Assembly: GCA_030141605.1 (NCBI GenBank)
Contig: JAQGDQ010000029.1
Coordinates: 1 to 48,500, forward strand
Length of the DNA: 48,500 nucleotides
Direction of reading: 5' to 3'
Source: Tubiluchus corallicola
Taxonomy: Eukaryota > Priapulida > Priapulimorpha > Priapulimorphida > Tubiluchidae
Both the position numbers and the translations under genes were made by a program. Below the pieces are notes generated by a model. That model was given only the letters and a program-made list of their open reading frames with translations, was not told the DNA's origin and ran no database searches. Of this stretch, positions 10,423 to 21,863 are shown piece by piece. Positions within the stretch are counted from its first letter, which is position 1, and each line of letters begins with the position of its first letter.

Positions 10423-11249
10423 GTATGTCCTTCGCTTTTTTACTACTTTTTCAACCTTACTAACTTATTTACGTAATTTGTTTACTACGTTTATAGTCTT
10501 GTGTTGTTGGCTTTTGATTTGATTATGTAGAAAAAGCCGGATCAAAGCAGTTGGAGTTTTTTATGGTTTTAATTTCTTTGCTGTATAATAGATGGCACTA
10601 GCATTCCTTATTTGCCTGTATATTTCCATCATAGGGACAGCACTTTAATTCAAGACTAAAATATTAAGCTGATTAATTTGTTTACTGCTTAGACCTGGAG
10701 CTGGAGTGAATCGATGGATGATTATACGTGGCTGCGTTTTTCATTTAAGGGTAGAAATTTGCGAACTCATTTTAGACTTAAATAATACAGTGAGTTCAGA
10801 AATTTCTTTTCAAGATGTTCCTTTTTGGAAGAGTTAAGAAGCCAGGGAAATTTATCCCATTCCATTGAAACTCAGTTTTTCACATTACTGTTTTATGATA
10901 ACTAATAATAAAAAAACACAAGAAAATTTTGGTAGTTCTTCGATGGATTTTTTTTTTATGAAATGTGGCTGGTATTAATTATTATTATCACTATTTTTTT
11001 TATCACGATTCACTTTAAATTTTCAGATTATTTCCATTACTTTTTTTTCTATCACTGTGTGGGACAATCTAACAAGCCCTGCTTTTTGATTGCCTGCAAC
11101 ACATTTACCTTCGTGTATAAGTGAACAGTGTTTGAGGCTTTTCTGTGCAGCATTTCTTATTTGTATTATATCCATTGTAGGCCCTTTCACTAGATATTGT
11201 ACATGTAACCATTGTAAATGTGTAATGTGAAATAAATGACTTATGACTT
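10423..11249. other. Intron segment with a short hairpin and a possible LINE tail
   Basis: A 17-bp imperfect inverted repeat lies at 10753-10769 and 10791-10807. From about 11105 the sequence ends in AATAAATGACTTATGACTT before an ATT tract, resembling a retroelement 3' UTR and tail, but no coding remnant is visible. Confidence 0.4.
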
Positions 11250-11377
<128 letters not shown>

Positions 11378-11604
11378 GAGTTTATTTCGCATAAAACTGT
11401 GCAGCTTAGAAAAACAATAGACTGTTAGTAAAACAGATAATGGGATGTTAGTAAAGTAACATATCTACAGAAATTCAATTTGCATTTCAGATATTTCATC
11501 AAAACAGCTACTGTATTTGTTTTAACAGTTTGCCTTTGACTGTGTGTTTTTTTTTCCTTAAACAGAATACTAAGATTTGCTGTAACGTTTTAATGTCGTT
11601 TTAG

Positions 11605-11734
11605 GTTTATTACACTTATGATCCAGAGGATCTCGTGTCACCTTATTTATTCACAGAAGACACTACAGTTTACTTCTATGCATCCGATGAATCTGGTAAC
11701 ACTGCCACCTGTAGTGTAAAAGTGGAACTCAGAG
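11605..11734 (+). CDS. Exon 8: HYR domain 1, second half
   Basis: Acceptor TTTTAG, donor GTACTG, phase 0 to 1. VYYTYDPED...TTVYFYASDESGNTATCSVKVEL contains the hallmark A.DE.GN.A.C.. ending of HYR. It completes an 85-residue domain with exon 7. Confidence 0.95.
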
Positions 11735-11943
11735 GTACTGGTGACTCCTTGAATTTGTACTTAGATTTTCATGAACTAAAATTCAGCATAACCATCCGTG
11801 TCTGAGCTTTTGTTAGTTTGTTCTGACTTTTTTTGTAACTTATTTCAGTATTTAGTAGAAAGTAGTGGCAGTCTGCCATTGTAGTCTTGATGTAGCAATT
11901 AATTCATTTAATTTGTTACGGTTTTATGCATTCTGTAACTGAT

Positions 11944-12211
11944 GACTGGCAAGTTTTCTGTCCGGAGTTTTCTCTCTCTGACAGCAAACTCACAGGTGTG
12001 AACTGCTATGCGAGTTACCGTCGGCAACAAACTGTAAACTCTCTGACAGTTGCTGCATGTTGATTTACTGTCTAGTGTGAACACCTTGGTGAATTACTCT
12101 CAACACTGCTCGCAGTGAATAGAGAAGTGAGAGCAGCCTCACACTTACTGTCGGAGAGTAACTCGCTGCAGTCTGAACATGTGAGTTACTTGGCTAGAAA
12201 ACTTACTAGTC
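11944..12211. mobile_element. Short MITE with GACTGGCAAGTTTTCT-type ends
   Basis: The first 25 bases match the complement of the last 25 at about 18 positions (GACTGGCAAGTTTTCT against GACTAGTAAGTTTTCT). Internal ACTCACA, GTGTGAAC and CTCTCTGACAG motifs also pair with inverted partners near the right end. No target duplication is clear. Confidence 0.5.
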
Positions 12212-12527
12212 TGAACATGTCGTTATGAATTTTTTCAGCAGTAGAATAAAACCACAGTTATTGATTAAATCTGATGTGGAAATTAAAACAAAATAACTAA
12301 ATGAACTATTATTTATTTGCTTAAGAATTACTTGAAAAAAAATAATTTGGTTGCAGTTTGTTGTGCCATTCTTTATTGTAATTAAAATTCTAAAAATTTT
12401 ATTTTAGTTTTTTTTGTGTCAATTAGTAAACTTTGAATTTCATTAATATTCAAGTATGTTTCAGTTTACTGCTGTTTTTCCTTTTCTGTTTTTTATCATT
12501 GTTGTTAATTGTTGCTGTTGCTCATAG

Positions 12528-12643
12528 ATGTTGCACCACCGGTATTGACATGTCCTGATGAGATTGTGAATGATTACCGTGACGAGGGAGAACTTTACGT
12601 TCAAGCCAACTTTCCGGACATCGAAGTTTGGGACAACTATGGA
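12528..12643 (+). CDS. Exon 9: HYR domain 2, first half
   Basis: Acceptor CTCATAG, donor GTGAGT, phase 1 to 0. DVAPPVLTCPDEIVNDY and FPDIEVWDNYG match the start of a HYR repeat. The intron falls at the same place and phase as in HYR1, so the two probably arose by tandem duplication. Confidence 0.95.
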
Positions 12644-12934
12644 GTGAGTTTTAGACTTTTAAATTTTGTTATGCTCACTTTAAAAGTTAGTTTTTTTTAA
12701 TTTGTAAGAGTATTAAAATCATATGTAATATAGTTCTGAGTGTTAAAATTATAAATAATTAACATTACCAGTATACAGGGACGTATTTAAGACTTTTTGA
12801 TACCCTAGGCTGATAGTTCTATCCCGCCCATCTCTATTGTGAATTTATGGTTGTTTATGTTATGAGCAAGTTGTATAATTACTTGTGGTGTATTAGAAAC
12901 ACTGTTAATGTAGTTTCTACGTGGTCAGTATTAA

Positions 12935-13194
12935 TTACATGTATTTACAATTTGACATAACTTTTATGTTCAATCAGGCTGTGTAATTGCTTGTTGTTTA
13001 ATACCTTGCACCTGTTCGTTATGTGGGACTTATATAAAAGCTGGGCTCAGTAACTGCCTGTGGGTTACATGTATTTGCAATTTGACATAGCTTTTATGTT
13101 CAATCAGGCTGTGCAACTGCTTGCTGTTCAATACCTTGCACCTGTTCATTATGTTGGACTTATATAAAAGTTGAGCTTAGTAACTGCCTGTGGC
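12935..13194. repeat. 130-bp tandem duplication
   Basis: TTACATGTATTT(A/G)CAATTTG starts at 12935 and 13065, and both copies end in AGTAACTGCCTGTGG. A handful of substitutions separate them. Confidence 0.9.
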
Positions 13195-13483
13195 GTGTTA
13201 TAAAATGTGTTCTTTACATGAATATAAAAGTATACACATTTGTCAAAGAGAATAAGATTTTTTTCTAAAATGTGACACCCTTCAAACTTTGGCGCTCTAA
13301 GCTATACCCTAGTTAGCCTCTAGCTATACTCTAGCTATTGGTTAATACGCCTCTGCATGTATTTGACGAGTCAGTGACTGATGAGTTAAAGTAATGCATC
13401 ATTTTCAGTTATTACCACTCAATTGCTAAGCTGACTATTGTCTGTGTTATTATGTAGCATAGCTGTAGAAAGGCAATTGTATT

Positions 13484-13669
13484 TTGTGATGATGATGTTA
13501 ATGTGGAATGTAGTAGTGATGTTAGTCATTGTGATGGTGATGATGTTGATGATGATGGTGATGATGATGATGACGAACAACAATGATGATAGTAGTAGTG
13601 GTGGTGATGATGATTTTGATGGTGTTGTAGTGATAGTAGTGATGTTAGTCATTGTGATGGTGTTGATGT

Positions 13670-13708
<39 letters not shown>

Positions 13709-13875
13709 CGAGCAACGATGATGACTGTAGTAGTGGTGGTGATGATGATGATGATGGTGATGGTGTTATTGTTGTTGATGGTGATGATGATGACGACGAC
13801 GATGATGGTGATGATGACGATGATAATGATGACGATGAAGATGGTGGTGGTGATGATGATGGGAGTGATGATTCT
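13484..13875. repeat. GAT-rich microsatellite related to the array at 14604
   Basis: Two blocks start with TAGTAGTGATGTTAGTCATT (about 13510 and 13634), each followed by imperfect GAT repeats. The same block heads every unit of the downstream array. Confidence 0.9.
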
Positions 13876-14108
13876 GATGTTAAAGACGATGTCTTTATAC
13901 TGTTTTCTTTTCATTATTTCTTCTGGCAAAACACACGAATTGTGATTTTTTTTCCAAAACGGCCCTATAGTACGTCGTAACACACAGCAATACAAAATTT
14001 ATACTTGCTGTGTTACCATCAATTCTGATTTTGATTTGACAGACCGGACAAACATGAAGTGTGTTTGTTGCTGCTAGTAATATTCATTGGAGTGATGACA
14101 TTTTACAG

Positions 14109-14244
14109 GAGGAAGGAGTGACCATTACATACACTCCAGCTAACGGTACTTGGATTATGCAGACTTTGTACTACCGAGTGAATGTAACCGCTTGCGACGA
14201 GGCTGGCAACTGTGCCTGGTGTGAATTTATCTATCGTGCTATGC
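14109..14244 (+). CDS. Exon 10: HYR domain 2, second half
   Basis: Acceptor TTTTACAG, donor GTAAGT, phase 0 to 1. EEGVTITYTPANGTW and YRVNVTACDEAGNCAWCEF give the usual A.DEAGN.A.C ending, with two extra cysteines (ACDEAGNC), a possible extra disulphide not present in HYR1 or HYR3. Confidence 0.93.
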
Positions 14245-14603
14245 GTAAGTTGATCTTATATTGCAGTGCATTATAGTAAATTATGTTATATGATATTATG
14301 TTTATACCGCAACATATCATATTAATTTTTATTGCAGTAAAATAAGAAATTAGAATGCCTTTTAAGTCTCGAAAAAATTCTTTGTTTTTGTTCAGAATCT
14401 TTCATTCCTCAAAGGCTTCATCAGATGTACGAAGAAATACAATAACCAAATTACAGGTGAAAAACGTATACAGTGTTACCTGTAATTTTAATATTGTGCC
14501 TCTCTGTTCAGCCAATAAAGTCTGTGAGAGATGAAAGTAAAGAATCTGCTGTTCAAACATTAAGAGCAGTCTGACTTCTCTTACAGTTCTGACCATGAAG
14601 AAG

Positions 14604-14742
14604 TTTCGTGATTTAGAAGTCTCAGAAAAGCACTATCTTGGTTTCAAACTTTGTTGTACATTAGTGCCATGTTAATGTCGAATGTAGTAGTGATGTTAGT
14701 CATTGTGATGGTGATGATGTTGATGATGATGATGATGATGAC

Positions 14743-14782
<40 letters not shown>

Positions 14783-14983
14783 GATGATGATGATGATGGT
14801 GATGATGACGATGATAATGATGACGAACGATGACGATGAAGGCGGTGGTGGTAATGGTGATGATGATGGCAGTGATATTTCGTGATTTAGAAGTACTATC
14901 TTATTTTCAAACTTTGTTGTACATTAGTGCCATGTTAATGTCGAATGTAGTAGTGATGTTAGTCATTGTGATGGTGATGATGT

Positions 14984-15025
<42 letters not shown>

Positions 15026-15528
15026 CGAACGATGATGATGATGATGGTGATGATGACGATGATAATGATGACGAACGATGACGATGAAGACGGTGGTGGT
15101 AATGGTGATGATGATGGTGATGATGATGGCAGTGATATTTCGTGATTTAGAAGTACTATCTTATTTTCAAACTTTGTTGTACATTAGTGCCATGTTAATG
15201 TCGAATGTAGTAGTGATGTTAGTCATTGTGATGGTGATGATGTTGATGATGATGATGATGATGATGATGACGAACGATGATGATGATGATGATGATGATG
15301 ATGACGAACGATGATGATGATGGTGATGATGACGATGATAATGATGACGAACAATGACGATGAAGACGGTGGTGGTAATGGTGATGATGGTGATGATGAT
15401 GGCAGTGATATTTCGTGATTTAGAAGTCTCAGAACAGTACTATCTTTATTTTCAAACTTTGTTGTACATTAGTGCCATGTTAATGTCGAATGTAGTAGTG
15501 ATGTTAGTCATTGTGATGGTGATGATGT

Positions 15529-15564
<36 letters not shown>

Positions 15565-16018
15565 CGAACGATGATGATGATGATGGTGATGATGACGATG
15601 ATAATGATGACGAACGATGACGATGAAGACGGTGGTGGTAATGGTGATGATGATGGTGATGATGATGGCAGTGATATTTCGTGATTTAGAAGTACTATCT
15701 TATTTTCAAACTTTGTTGTACATTAGTGCCATGTTAATGTCGAATGTAGTAGTGATGTTAGTCATTGTGATGGTGATGATGTTGATGATGATGATGATGA
15801 TGATGATGACGAACGATGACGATGATGATGATGTTGATGATGATGATGATGATGACGAACGATGATGATGATGGTGATGATGACTATGATAATGATGACG
15901 ATGAAGACGGTGGTGGTAATGGTGATGATGGTGATGATGATGGCAGTGATATTTCGTGATTTAGAAGTCTCAGAACAGTACTATCTTTATTTTCAAACTT
16001 TGTTGTACATTAGTGCCA
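14604..16018. repeat. About 270-bp tandem array with internal GAT tracts, 5 units plus a part
   Basis: TTTCGTGATTTAGAAGT starts at 14604, 14878, 15138, 15411, 15677 and 15952, giving spacings of 274, 260, 273, 266 and 275 bp. Each unit has a unique head (including TTCAAACTTTGTTGTACATT) and a variable GAT/GAC tail. Some units (15411, 15952 and the first) keep an extra CTCAGAA-type segment. Repeated Met/Asp-rich frames here are artefacts. Confidence 0.95.
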
Positions 16019-16599
16019 GCAAAGCTTTAAAATGACATTTTTGCCTTTTCTGTGATTCACTTGTGTTTGGTGATGTCATGGATAATAATACTAGTATGTG
16101 CTTTTAGGATTGAGAGGCATTTCTGTTTGCAATAGTCGCTTTAAAAATAGCTGTTGTTAGTTACTTATAACAAGAAAAATAAATGCGAAAAAATGTCACA
16201 AGGTGGAAGCACGTGTTATGAATGTGATAGTCAAGGAAAAAACAAGGATTTAAATGGAAACCTAAAAGTAATAATGAATAAGTCTTTATCTATTCATTCA
16301 TAATTTTACACTTTTTGCTTTTTTCTTGCTTTTATTTGCTTTTGCTTAAAATAAGCCGCTCCAGTTTTACAAGAAAACACATTAAAATCATTGGTACAAT
16401 TGCGCATACTAGTGTAAAACTGTACAACTGTTATGTTTGTGGTTTTTCCTGTTAGCGAATAAGTGTTTGTGTAATTAAGTTTCTGTTTATAACTAACGCA
16501 TATGTGATTGTAATGTTTTCTTCAAATAAATTTGACTAAACTAATGGGTTGTTTAAACTAATTTAGCTAAAACGAAAGTTGATTGTTTTCGCTTTTCAG
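16019..16599. other. Intron segment, no feature seen
   Basis: Ordinary AT-rich intron before CCP4. Confidence 0.6.
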
Positions 16600-16806
16600 C
16601 TGAGCTTTGCCAAGAATGGTCGATCGACATTCCAAACGGCGGAAACATATCGTGCACTAGAGGTATTGAAGGGTACAACAACACTGGTCTCAGCTGTCAA
16701 GTTAAATGTCCAGATGGACAAGACTTTGTTTGGGAGCCGCCCATCCAGTACATCTGTGTTTTTGGTGATAATTGGTATCCTCATGCCGATGTTCCGGATT
16801 GTACAG
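16600..16806 (+). CDS. Exon 11: sushi/CCP module 4
   Basis: Acceptor CTTTTCAG, donor GTATTA, phase 1 to 1, 69 codons. ELCQEWSIDIPNGG...LSCQVKCPDGQDF, YICVFGDNWYPHADVPDC: a full sushi module with a W...P.C tail, plus extra cysteines (SCTRG, SCQVKC). A single sushi directly after two HYRs is diagnostic of the SVEP1 order. Confidence 0.9.
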
Positions 16807-17339
16807 GTATTACTTAGATTGTGGCTTTTAAATGATAAGTCTTTATATTTGTTATACGCTGGAGTATATTTCACGTAGGTTTCTGTTTTTTTGAAACAGC
16901 AGTAAGGTAAAAAAACTATTACAGTCGTAATATGATTTGATTCATATACGTTGAACAATTACATTATAATTGAGAATAAACTCCTTCAGGACCGTCAGCG
17001 TTTCCTGCATTTTACGTGAGTTTCTTGAAAAACTGCTCTCACTAAGCAGCAATTACGTTATATTTGATCATTTTGTTGGTTTCTACTCCTCACACAATGG
17101 AATTTCATGCAAAATGATATATGAAATGCATTTGCTTACCTTACATTTGATTATCAGACGACAGTCCATTAAAATTAGTTTTGAAAAAAGCACTGCAGAA
17201 AGAAAAGGAACCTCAAAGAGGACAGCTGCTTACTTACATCAGTTTCATGCAAAAAAGATCTTGTCAACACACCAGTAATTCAGTTCAATTCGATAAACTT
17301 ATTTGTCCCTTTATCTTACACAATAACATACATTATGTA
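16807..17339. other. Intron segment, no feature seen
   Basis: Nothing recognisable; open frames here have no motifs or splice context. Confidence 0.6.
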
Positions 17340-17530
17340 ACTACTGATTACAAATGAAAATAGAGAGTGGCGAAAGACCAGAGGTCACCTAACCGACCAC
17401 CCCATTAGATATCAAAAACACAGAGACATGGGAGGTTGCAAGTGACAGGGCAGTGGGCTAAAGTGATAGTGACACGCCCGACGTCATGGTCATGTTAGAG
17501 AACGGGTGACTCCAGAGATGATGATGATGA
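17340..17530. other. Relatively GC-rich intronic segment, unidentified (SINE-like?)
   Basis: Base composition is clearly higher in GC than the surroundings (for example GTGGCGAAAGACCAGAGGTC and ACACGCCCGACGTCATGG), and it ends in an ATG/GAT repeat followed by GTTGTGAG. A short dispersed repeat with a simple-repeat tail is possible, but I find no second copy in the window. Confidence 0.3.
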
Positions 17531-18013
17531 GTGTTGTGAGAAAGCATGTAATTTTGTTAGTATTTTTTAAAATTGTGAAATTTTATATTATTTGATCATT
17601 ACTTGTTAATAAACAGAATAGTTTGTTAGATTTTTACTCTTAAGCTTTACAGAAATTAATTATCTTTTTCCTTTACACATTTTTTTGCTAACCCTGTGAT
17701 GTTCTGCAACTGAGAATTACAGAATAAATTTTTGAACTTTGTAATTTTGTGCATAAAATTATTTGAACTGACTTCCGATATGTAGTTTTGATAACATACT
17801 TTTTGCACATATTATTCTGTAATACTTAAACCACAAGGAATTCCTTTACCTTCATATGGCTACAAAAATTGATCTTAAAATTTTGTATCATTGACTGTCT
17901 TATTGCACACGGAGCTTGTGTTAGCAGCAGAGCTGTGAAAAACTTGAAAATTTAAAGTCCCTTTATGACAGTTAGTCGTAGCCATTTTAACGGCGAGTCG
18001 TTTGAAACAAGTT

Positions 18014-18355
18014 TAAATACACTGCATAAAATTTGAAAAATAATCAGAGCATTCATAACGAAAACTTCACTAAGCAAAAATATAAATTACTGTATCTTGT
18101 CAATAAAATTAAAAACATGTTTTTGGTGAGTGAGTCATTAGTGCACACTAGGAACTGATTGCGAAGGTTAGCCATTGACATTTTACAAGTTGGCTTAAAC
18201 ATTTTAAATTACTAACATTTTTTTCTTAACCAATTACGTAAGTCTTTCAAACGGGCAAGTGTAATGCCAAGTAAAATAACTTTTGCGAAATGTTTTTTGG
18301 GACGTACTTTAGAATTACGTGTTCTTCTCCTTTAATTCTGATCTTTTCACCGCTC
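18014..18355. repeat. Dispersed intronic repeat, copy 1 (pair of 44828-45140)
   Basis: Many blocks align in order with 44828-45140: TCAGAGCAT, CTTCAC, AAGCAAAA, TGCACACT, AACATTTTAAAT, TACATAAGTCTTT-like, GTGTAATGC and TTCTTCTCCTTTAA. Identity is moderate. It ends about 40 bp before exon 12. Confidence 0.65.
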
Positions 18356-18391
18356 AGCTATGTACACTATCCTTTAACTTGTACTTTCTAG

Positions 18392-18588
18392 ATGTTGTTT
18401 GTCCGGACAAGTGGATACAGTATACAATGTTTTTCACTTATGACGGTGACATTGATGACGAATGCATAGAACGGTTTGTCAACGCCACCTGGGAGAATTT
18501 TGAGTCAATAATTGCAGATGCTTGCGATGGCCTTCCGGGTACCCATCCAAAGTTAGAAGAGGTTACGGTTACGGTTGATGGAAATGAG
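18392..18588 (+). CDS. Exon 12: X2 module, part a
   Basis: Acceptor TTTCTAG, donor GTGATG (weak; chosen by phase and by alignment to exon 4), phase 1 to 0. CPDKWIQYTMFF, an acidic YDGDIDDEC, helical RFVNATWENFESIIADAC, DGLP and EEVTVTVDGNE. The run C-DG-(I/L)-P...E-x-V-T-V-x-V-D-G-x-E is shared with X1. N-glycosylation sequon NAT lies in the helix. Confidence 0.85.
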
Positions 18589-18669
18589 GTGATGCCATAT
18601 TGCCACGAGTTCTAATTTATGTGTTTTTTCTGTAGAAAATTTTAAAATCTATAGATTTTGTGTTGTGGT

Positions 18670-19391
18670 CAGAGATGGGTGGTTATCGCTTTCTTGTTTA
18701 TCCACAACCGCAAAGTCCGCAACTGTACATATCCGCATCCACAAAATCTGCAGATTTAGTGAAAATTGAATATCCGCATTATCCGCAGAAATGTAGGCAA
18801 CAATTAGGCTTGCTAGGTGTGCACTATAACGTTTTCTTTTGTGTGAAGCTAGAAGTTATAATCACGAATCAATAATATATTACTAGCCAGACTCCAATTT
18901 TGCTTGTAAACCCTCAACGACAACTCACACCGCACGATGTACACAGTACATCACTCAACCATATCATGCCCATCACACCACACCACAAACTATAGTAGGT
19001 TCGAGTAAGAAATTGTAATATTTGTAATTATAAGCAATTTTTTACGTCTAAGAATTTTCAGGTAAAATATTGGGATGCTTTAAAAAAGCAAGCGGTGATG
19101 AGAACATCTTAAATTAAATACTGATGAAAGGTGTTTAATGTGGCAACAAGCCTTTTAAAGCGCAAAGGAAATGCTTAGCGAACTGAAATTTGGTAAGCTT
19201 TTGTACAAACACTTGAAAATTTACCTTACACAAGTGACTTTTGCATGATGCAATTTCACGTAAAATCCGCGATTTTAGGCATTAAAAATCCGCTGTCCAC
19301 ACATCCGCACATAATTCACTATCCGCAATCCGCAAAATTAGTGTGGATTCCACAACCACATGACTGCAACTCCACTGTCCACCCGTCTCTG
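18670..19391. mobile_element. hAT-like non-autonomous element (722 bp)
   Basis: Terminal inverted repeats CAGAGATGGGTGG (left) and the complement of CAGAGACGGGTGG (right). The flanking 8-mers GTTGTGGT (18662-18669) and ATTGTGGT (19392-19399) match at 7 of 8 positions, as expected for hAT. Many ATCCGCA/ATCCGCAT repeats lie inside both ends. No transposase. Confidence 0.8.
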
Positions 19392-19539
19392 ATTGTGGTG
19401 CATGCTATTTATTATTTGCGTTTCAAAGAAACAAATGCAATTTTTATAAATACTTGCATCCAGTTATTAGTACCCATTTACCAAGGTGTAACTGCCCAAA
19501 AACTTGCAGTTTCACACCATTTCACTTTGCCTTGTTTTC

Positions 19540-19635
19540 CTTTTCTAATCTTTGTGTTACTTTACTTCACCTCGCTTCACTTTGCTATACTTCGCTTTGC
19601 TTTTCTATATTTCACTTCACTTCACTTCAGTTCTT
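19540..19635. repeat. Pyrimidine-rich (TTCAC/TTTGC)n tract before exon 13
   Basis: Imperfect 5-bp repeats (TCACTTCACTTTGC..., CACTTCACTTCACTTCAG) run up to 16 bp from the exon 13 acceptor and include extra CAG acceptor-like sites. Confidence 0.8.
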
Positions 19636-19651
19636 CCATTTTTTTCTTTAG

Positions 19652-19779
19652 ATTAAAATACAGATGAAGATAGTTGTTTCGGCAGATGTAGGCACACAAG
19701 CTAACTTTGTGGAAGGATGTGGAGATTTGGTTATTGACGCAATTGATGACATAGTCATTGATGTTGATGTGATATATGG
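19652..19779 (+). CDS. Exon 13: X2 module, part b
   Basis: Acceptor TTTCTTTAG, donor GTAAAG, phase 0 to 2. IKIQMKIVVSADVG...FVEGCGDLVIDAIDD then VIDVDVIYG: alternating hydrophobics suggesting beta strands around one cysteine, as in exon 5. A second in-frame acceptor (ACAG at 19660-19663) would shorten it by four residues. Confidence 0.8.
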
Positions 19780-20084
19780 GTAAAGTTTGTTTAAAAGAAT
19801 TTTCTAATGCACTTTTTAGTTCTTGCTAAAATTTCAAGATTTAAAATCAAGATGTTTTGTTTGAACAAACAGCACAAAAAATTAAAGTTAATTTAATGTT
19901 ATTGAAGAAAAACAAGAAATGAACATATGAGATAGCTGTACCCTTTAAAAAATGCATGAACTAGGATCCTTAACTTGATGATTCTGTTACCAAAACCTGG
20001 CTATAGTTGCAAAAATATACAAATACACATTTTTGGATAGCCACTACCAATGTAAACCAATATATTTCTGTTTGTGTTTTTGAC

Positions 20085-20405
20085 ATAGCCATGTTGGACA
20101 TGTAGGTTATGTATTAATAATAATTTTATTTAGGACATAGTACATGAATAATTCCTTTTCGACACATAACATTTTGAACACATGTTATTTGGGCATAGGC
20201 AGTTTGGACACATAGATAATTTATATACAAAATAGTTTGGATACCTACGTTATTTGGATTTAAGGATTATCTGGACACATAGGCCATTTTGGTACTAGAT
20301 ATTTAGGACATTTGGACATATGGTGTTTTGGACACTTAGGTCATTTGGACGCAAGGAAGTTTGAACATATGGATTATCTAGACACAACGTAATTTGGATA
20401 TGTTT
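20085..20405. repeat. Degenerate tandem repeat of a TTGGACACATAGG-like unit
   Basis: About 15 poorly conserved copies of an 18-22 bp unit (ATTTGGACACATAGG and variants such as TTTGGACACTTAGG). Confidence 0.7.
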
Positions 20406-20752
20406 GTTAGTTGAATGTGTATTCCTGCTCCCTTGATTCCAATTGTCCATGTGCTACAGCCCATTCTGGTCAATAATTCTGTTTGACTGGAGTCGCCCAT
20501 TCTTGTTTTCTTGGCCTGGTCATCCATAAAAACAACAGATTATTGTTCATTTATAGTCAAATTTGTTAGAGGTCTTTTAAATTTAAAATGTAATTAAGTC
20601 GTGCAATAAAATACATAAATAGAAATACAAACACATTAAGTAGGCTTACATATAGAAATGCTGTTCAAAATAGTTTTGTTACTAATACATACAGATATAT
20701 ATCTGCGGTCAGCTTTTACTGTGCATTGTATAGGAGGATTTAAACATTTTAG

Positions 20753-20874
20753 GGAGATAAATTGTACTAATATAACTGATTCCACCACTGACAATAATTC
20801 ATCCTATGTGGAGTGTGAAGAGGGTGAAATATACCGGCCAGAAGCGGACCCTTGGTCACATCTTGGATATTGCT
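20753..20874 (+). CDS. Exon 14: X2 module, part c
   Basis: Acceptor ATTTTAG, donor GTAAGT, phase 2 to 1. EINC, sequons NIT and NSS, VECEEGEIYRP, and PWSHLGYC. Cysteine layout matches exon 6. It leads straight into the first GCC2/GCC3 module, so the last part could also act as the start of that cysteine-rich region. Confidence 0.85.
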
Positions 20875-21704
20875 GTAAGTTTTGCTTTACTGTTTTAGTC
20901 TCATTTGTCATCTTACTTTGACATAAATACTCAAATGCTGAAGATGACAATTAAGGTGCTCAAATCCATTTTACACCTGTGCATATCTGAAGTTAAAGAT
21001 GAAGCTGCGTGTGCGAGATGCATTTTCTCTTGATTTCATCCCCTGCTATCCACAAATCTGTCAATCATATATGGTTTCAGCATTGTAGCCATTGCAGCCA
21101 GACACTCGGAGCTACACGAACTGACTCTATTTTTCACTGTCCCGTTTATTTATATTCCACCAGTGAAGTCTATGAGCAAACATATCTTGCCTAAAAGCAA
21201 CAGAAAATCAGAGCTGCTCATTGTGAGTTTCGAACTCAAAAGTCTTTGCTGCAATTCTGACTTTTCAGCCAAACTTGAGCCTAAATGACTCGGGTGACTT
21301 AGCGAAATGCTGATTGTAATTATTGGCTTCATAAAATTTTACCATGTTTCATTAAATTGCAAAGTGAATTTCTAAAAATATATAAATCGCTGCACTAGTT
21401 TACCGATGTTCTGATTTTTTTTAAAATTAGGCTTAGCATTACACCATCGTAGTTCTTGCCTCGTCTGAACCCCCTACTGCTAGTGGGCAAAACCGCCGAC
21501 TTTTTCTAAAGGTCATTGAGAAAACATTTCATTATTTATTATGAGATTTTTGTAACAGATGCAAAACAGCTAGTTTTTAATTTTTTTCCTTTTTTGACAC
21601 TTTTTACTTCATTTTAAATACACATTACAAATTGAATTTTGTATTATATGACCTAAAAAATTTGTGTTCTTTCATTCTTCCAAAATTGAGTTTTTTCATC
21701 ACAG
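20875..21704. other. Intron with a possible reverse-strand tRNA-like SINE head
   Basis: The reverse complement of 21225-21237 gives GAGTTCGAAACTC, a good Pol III B box, with a tRNA-like TTTGGCTGAAAAGTC upstream in that orientation. Nothing else is seen. Confidence 0.35.
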
Positions 21705-21863
21705 TGGCTTGTACGCCTGGTACGTACTGGACACCAAACAACACGTGTGAGTTCTGTCCCGTTGGCACCTACAGTGAGGAATATGCTGCTGTATCTTGTG
21801 TAGAATGTGACAACGGTACTTCTACTGACGGCTCATTTAAGAAAAACGCTTCGGATTGTTTGC
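21705..21863 (+). CDS. Exon 15: GCC2/GCC3 cysteine-rich module 1
   Basis: Acceptor CATCACAG, donor GTAAGT, phase 1 to 1, 53 codons. CTPGTYWTPNNTCEFCPVG then SCVECDNGTSTDGSF...ASDC: the G.Y....C..CP.GTY....C..C..GT pattern of the GCC2/GCC3 (ephrin-receptor-like) family, as in the middle of SVEP1. Confidence 0.93.

Noticed and set aside
13438-15865. Met/Asp/Val-rich repeated open frames
   Set aside because: Products of GAT/GAC repeats within the 270-bp array.
18589-18615. Reading through the end of exon 12 to a TAA (stop codon at 18613) as a short isoform
   Set aside because: The phase-0 donor GTGATG matches the exon 4 boundary and joins exons 13-14 in frame. Read-through is possible but unsupported without transcripts.
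19540-19667. Upstream coding extension of exon 13 through the TTCAC tract
   Set aside because: The pyrimidine-rich run is the natural acceptor tract. The frame reading through it gives low-complexity Phe/Leu/Ser and does not fit the phase-0 join with exon 12.
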